From Nematostella vectensis (Eukaryota; Cnidaria; Anthozoa; Actiniaria; Edwardsiidae), in assembly GCF_932526225.1 (NCBI RefSeq), contig NC_064044.1:5059747-5123746 (forward strand): a stretch of 64,000 nucleotides of DNA. The letters run 5' to 3'. Each line of letters begins with the position of its first letter. Positions within the stretch are counted from its first letter, which is position 1. The notes beneath the pieces are model-generated. The model was not told where the DNA came from. It ran no database searches and worked only from the letters and a program-made list of their open reading frames with translations. The translations under genes were made by a program, and so were the position numbers. Below, in pieces: positions 61,040 to 64,000 of the stretch.

Positions 61040-62537
61040 TGTCACCATTGTTACTGATGAATATTGTCATCTTTCTGCCCTTTCACATAACCCCTGGAAA
61101 AAGCCTGGAAAAAGTTGATAAACCCTTCTCAAAATCACCCAACCCATCCTTCGCTGTTAATAATGAACGCTCCCTTATATGCGTAAACAAGGTGACGTAG
61201 AACAAGAGCGTATATAAGAAAATGCACACCACCACCCCATCCCCCCCCCTAAGTACTGAATGTTGATTGAGTACTAAGGGCTGTCGCTAACAAGGGCACA
61301 AAACGGATCTGTTCTGTTTTTGCTGGCTTAAAGATGTTAGAACGTGTTTCGGGAAGGGGGCTCGTTGTATTTCCATTCGCTAAGACATCACGTGGCCACA
61401 CCTCCTACCACGGGAATTAGGATAATTTGTCAGCGATTTCTTTATAAGATAAACAAAAATGAGTCCCCAATTTGTGTTGAATATTTAACAAAGCGATAAA
61501 ATATTTCTTACCTTAATCCGAAAAGTCTCCTGTGCCTTCTGAGTTAGCGAAATTCTTTTTGGTTGCCTCTTGTTCTATTTCTATTTCTCTTGTCTAAAAA
61601 CCCTAGCGATCGTTTGTTTTCAAGTCTCGAAACATTTGAACGGTACTGTGTAACCATAGCCTCTTTGGTGTTCGTGACAGGCCCGAGCCCTCTCCGAACC
61701 TAACTTCGTATTTAGGTTCTATATAAAATAAGAAGGGAATGAAACAACGCTCGATTCCATTGTTCAAAACCTGCCTAGTTACGGCCAATGTTGTGATGTT
61801 GGTATGAGACATGATTGATTGAGAGCTCACCCTCTCTTTGAACTTATCTCGCCGCCGACAGGTGATCGGGGCTAATTTTGTCTAGGCGGGAAAAAGAAAT
61901 GTTTTCCCACTCAAATATCGAAAGATGTCACATAACTGCCACATGAATTTGAATTTTTACCCGGAACAACAGAAAATTCTGCAAGCTATCGACAGAGGGC
62001 AAAGTGTTTTATTTTTAATGGAGAAGTGAATAAGGGGGATAAAGCAAATCAAATAATTTTCTGGTCATCGGATGCCATTTAACTTTTTGGATGAAGAAAT
62101 GCAACGGTCCGTAGAAACATTTTTAAAAATGAACCCCGATCCCTGCACTTGTCGTATGCCCGGGCGTGTGTCGGCGGCGCGATAAGTTCAAAGAGAAAGT
62201 GAGCTGTCAAGGGCAGTGTCAGGGACAGTTCGCTCAGATTAGGCATCGCAACTTGACATGGTTTTCTAAACAAACACTGAGAGCGCATCGCAAACAAGGC
62301 ACATTTCAGCCAAATTAGATGGAATTTCGTGGTTTATTATCAGAATTTAGCCTAACAAACTTTGTTCTTACCGCCCTTGCACAAAAGGCATTTTTTAAAC
62401 TGCTTTGTACTTCCTAACATTTGTGTTCAAAAAGCGCCATTATTATTAAGTCAGCGTCTCGCCTTTCTCTTTACGAGCAATCCAAGTTTTGTTTACACAC
62501 GGCTTAACTAATTTTTACCCATAATTCAATGTTGCAG
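61040..62537. other. Intergenic region and 5' flank of the acyl-CoA synthetase gene
   Basis: No coding exon recognised. Contains the inverted repeat at 61823-62208. An acceptor-like gttgcag at 62532-62538 just before the ATG suggests that an upstream non-coding exon lies somewhere here. Confidence 0.4.
61823..62208. mobile_element. Possible MITE with about 38-bp imperfect inverted repeats
   Basis: GAGCTCACCCTCTCTTTGAA through GCCGCCGACA (61823-61860) is mirrored by TGTCGGCGGC through AAGTGAGCTGTC (62169-62208). The 300-bp interior is non-coding. No target duplication was found. Confidence 0.6.
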
Positions 62538-62545
62538 GTTGTAGA

Positions 62546-63738
62546 ATGCCCAAGCCTTTGAGTTACTATCACCAGCCCTACGAGGCCCCTCTAGAACACA
62601 GGACCCTTTTCCAACTCCTAGACCATCATGCTTCTAAATTTCCAAATAAGGAGGCGATCATCTACCGAGACGAGAACAACAACCGAAAATCGCTGACTTT
62701 CCAAGAATACAGGGATCAGTCCAGGGTTCTTGCAGCCAAATTGACGGAGTTAGGACTAAGGCGAGGTCACTTGGTTCTCGCCCTGTTGCCCAGTGAAATG
62801 GAGTTCGCTATCGTCCAAATGGCGCTTGGGCGGATTGGGGCTGTTTTCATGGCGCTCGAAAAAGACGATGACTTAACAGTCACAAATCTAAGGGATCAAA
62901 TTCACTGCGTCTTTTATTCAGTTGACAGCGATGAGATGCGAGATGCAATACCTAAGGCAGTAGAACTAGATCAATTCAAAGCGGCTGTTTACATTGGGTC
63001 CCATATCACACCACCAAATATGTCAAAGATCTACGATTACCACGCGCTTTTTTTACAGGAGCAAACAAGCGATTACTTAGTCCTAGACCAAGCCGGAGCG
63101 GAAGTGAAAATGGAGGATCCTTTTGTTGTCCTTTTTACTTCCGGTAGCACAGGGAGACCAAAACCGATAATGTACACCAATCATGGGTTCGTGAATGGGG
63201 CAATCGTGACTCAGCATCTTTACCATACCAGTCAGGACGCTATCATTTTTAGCGATTCACCGCTGGACTGGATAACGGGCTTCGGCTTTGGCCTGGCTAT
63301 GGTGCCGCTTCTTGGAGCAACGCTTGTCATGTTTCCGCCAAATCTGTCAGTCAAAGGACACGTTACCCTAACGATTTTGGAAATCATTGAGGAAGAGAAA
63401 TGCACTCATGGCATACTTTTGTCTTACCTTTTGATTGACATGACGTTATGCCCAGAAATCTCGAGGTTTGATGTGAGCAATCTCAAGTCCATTCTGACTG
63501 GAGGTCAGCTCATGGATAAAGCTCTGATGAAGAAAGTCCTGGATACGTCTCTGATGAAGAAAGTCCTGGATATGTCTCTATTAACCTTGGCTATGGTTCT
63601 ACTGAGACGTACAACGTTGCGAGGCAGACGCTGACAAGGGAGAGTCCTCAGTGGATTACGGCTCGTTGAATGTGCTTCAAGGAATGGAGGTGAAAGTGTT
63701 GGACGAGGATGGAAATGTTGTTCCTGTTGGCACACAAG
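62546..63738 (+). CDS. ACSF2-like AMP-dependent acyl-CoA synthetase, partial and frame-broken
   Basis: AMP-forming ligases of this class activate fatty acids with ATP and CoA. The frame from M-P-K-P-L-S runs 362 codons and shows the N-terminal ANL fold, the P-loop F-T-S-G-S-T-G-R-P-K-P, S-P-L-D-W-I-T-G, and S-I-L-T-G-G-Q-L. At about 63530-63580 a 27-bp unit encoding L-M-K-K-V-L-D is duplicated in frame. Directly after it the family motif G-Y-G-S-T-E-T-Y-N-V-A-R-Q is found in a second frame, and G-M-E-V-K-V-L-D-E-D-G-N-V-V-P in a third, ending at a possible donor (CACAAG|gtctgt, 63739). So at least two frameshifts separate the halves, and the C-terminal lid domain lies beyond the window. Either a pseudogene, a broken allele or sequence error; intact expression is doubtful. 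Confidence 0.8.
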
Positions 63739-64000
63739 GTCTGTATATACAAAGAACATAATATAGCAGTAGCTATATATTGTGGAAGATGGCGCAGGTT
63801 GAGTGTGCACAGTCTTTCATTGAGGTGGTAGATTGTGGATAAAGGATGGATTAGGATAGGATTGTGGTTCCTTTTGGCTCACAAGACAAGGCCGTAGCAG
63901 GGGGTGGGGCACTGGGGGCATTTACCCCCCCTCCCCCAATATTAAAAAATATATATAAGGAGATGACCAATTGGGGTATTGTCTTAATGTTTTTGTATTG
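63739..64000 (+). other. Intron start and truncated MITE family B copy
   Basis: After the donor, ordinary sequence runs to 63888. From 63889 (AGGCCGTAGCAGGGGGTGGG) a family B MITE begins, with its GGGGGCAT, AATATT, AAGGAGATGACC and TTTTTGTATTG blocks, and is cut by the window edge. Confidence 0.75.

Overview
The window is animal nuclear DNA: genes with many introns (GT-AG, a few GC-AG), conserved metazoan single-copy genes, a multi-domain H-type-lectin gene, intronless class A GPCRs, and many small DNA transposons, a Penelope-like element and an LTR element. The gene set and style fit an anthozoan cnidarian, most likely a sea anemone such as Nematostella; this is inference. All exon models were read by eye from splice signals, phase continuity and similarity to remembered families, without transcripts.

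Layout. 488-11836 (+): a secreted protein with repeated H-type-lectin-like domains and one Kazal/follistatin-like domain. It is interrupted by a hammerhead-bearing Penelope-like fragment, several MITEs and three large minisatellites. 14354-14473 (-): candidate first exon of a small secreted protein. 14700-28720: a very young duplicated and inverted GPCR locus. It holds arrays of a repeat of up to 718 bp, a 1.85-kb tandem duplication that truncates GPCR copy 1, intact copy 2, and an inverted 6.4-kb arm carrying copy 3, bracketed by about 275-bp direct repeats. 29042-30221: piggyBac-type non-autonomous element. 30625-37026 (-): soluble inorganic pyrophosphatase, 11 exons. 38075-38178: strong RNA-hairpin candidate. 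38268-38951 (-): KCTD-type BTB protein. 39644-50079 (+): ITFG2, complete, with a degenerate Ty3/gypsy-type retrotransposon in intron 4. 50810-53859 (-): ELP6, complete, 266 residues. 54006-58329 (+): FBXW2, complete, 451 residues, sharing a 146-bp head-to-head promoter with ELP6. 59953-60010 (+): type I hammerhead ribozyme in a decayed retroelement. 62546-63738 (+): ACSF2-like acyl-CoA synthetase exon with apparent frameshifts.

The most unusual theme is that five tandem repeats, in three unrelated genes, carry copies of a real splice site. They are a lectin exon-4 donor (3 copies), the Kazal exon acceptor (about 38 copies, 29 bp), the last lectin exon donor (about 46 copies, 22 bp), the ELP6 exon-6 donor (69 bp, 6 copies counting the real one) and the FBXW2 exon-3 donor (decayed, 3-4 copies). 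Separately, two hAT-like MITEs sit only 15-16 nt inside introns just past 5' splice sites. The conserved housekeeping genes look intact; the lectin gene and the acyl-CoA synthetase show frame breaks that may be real decay or assembly error.
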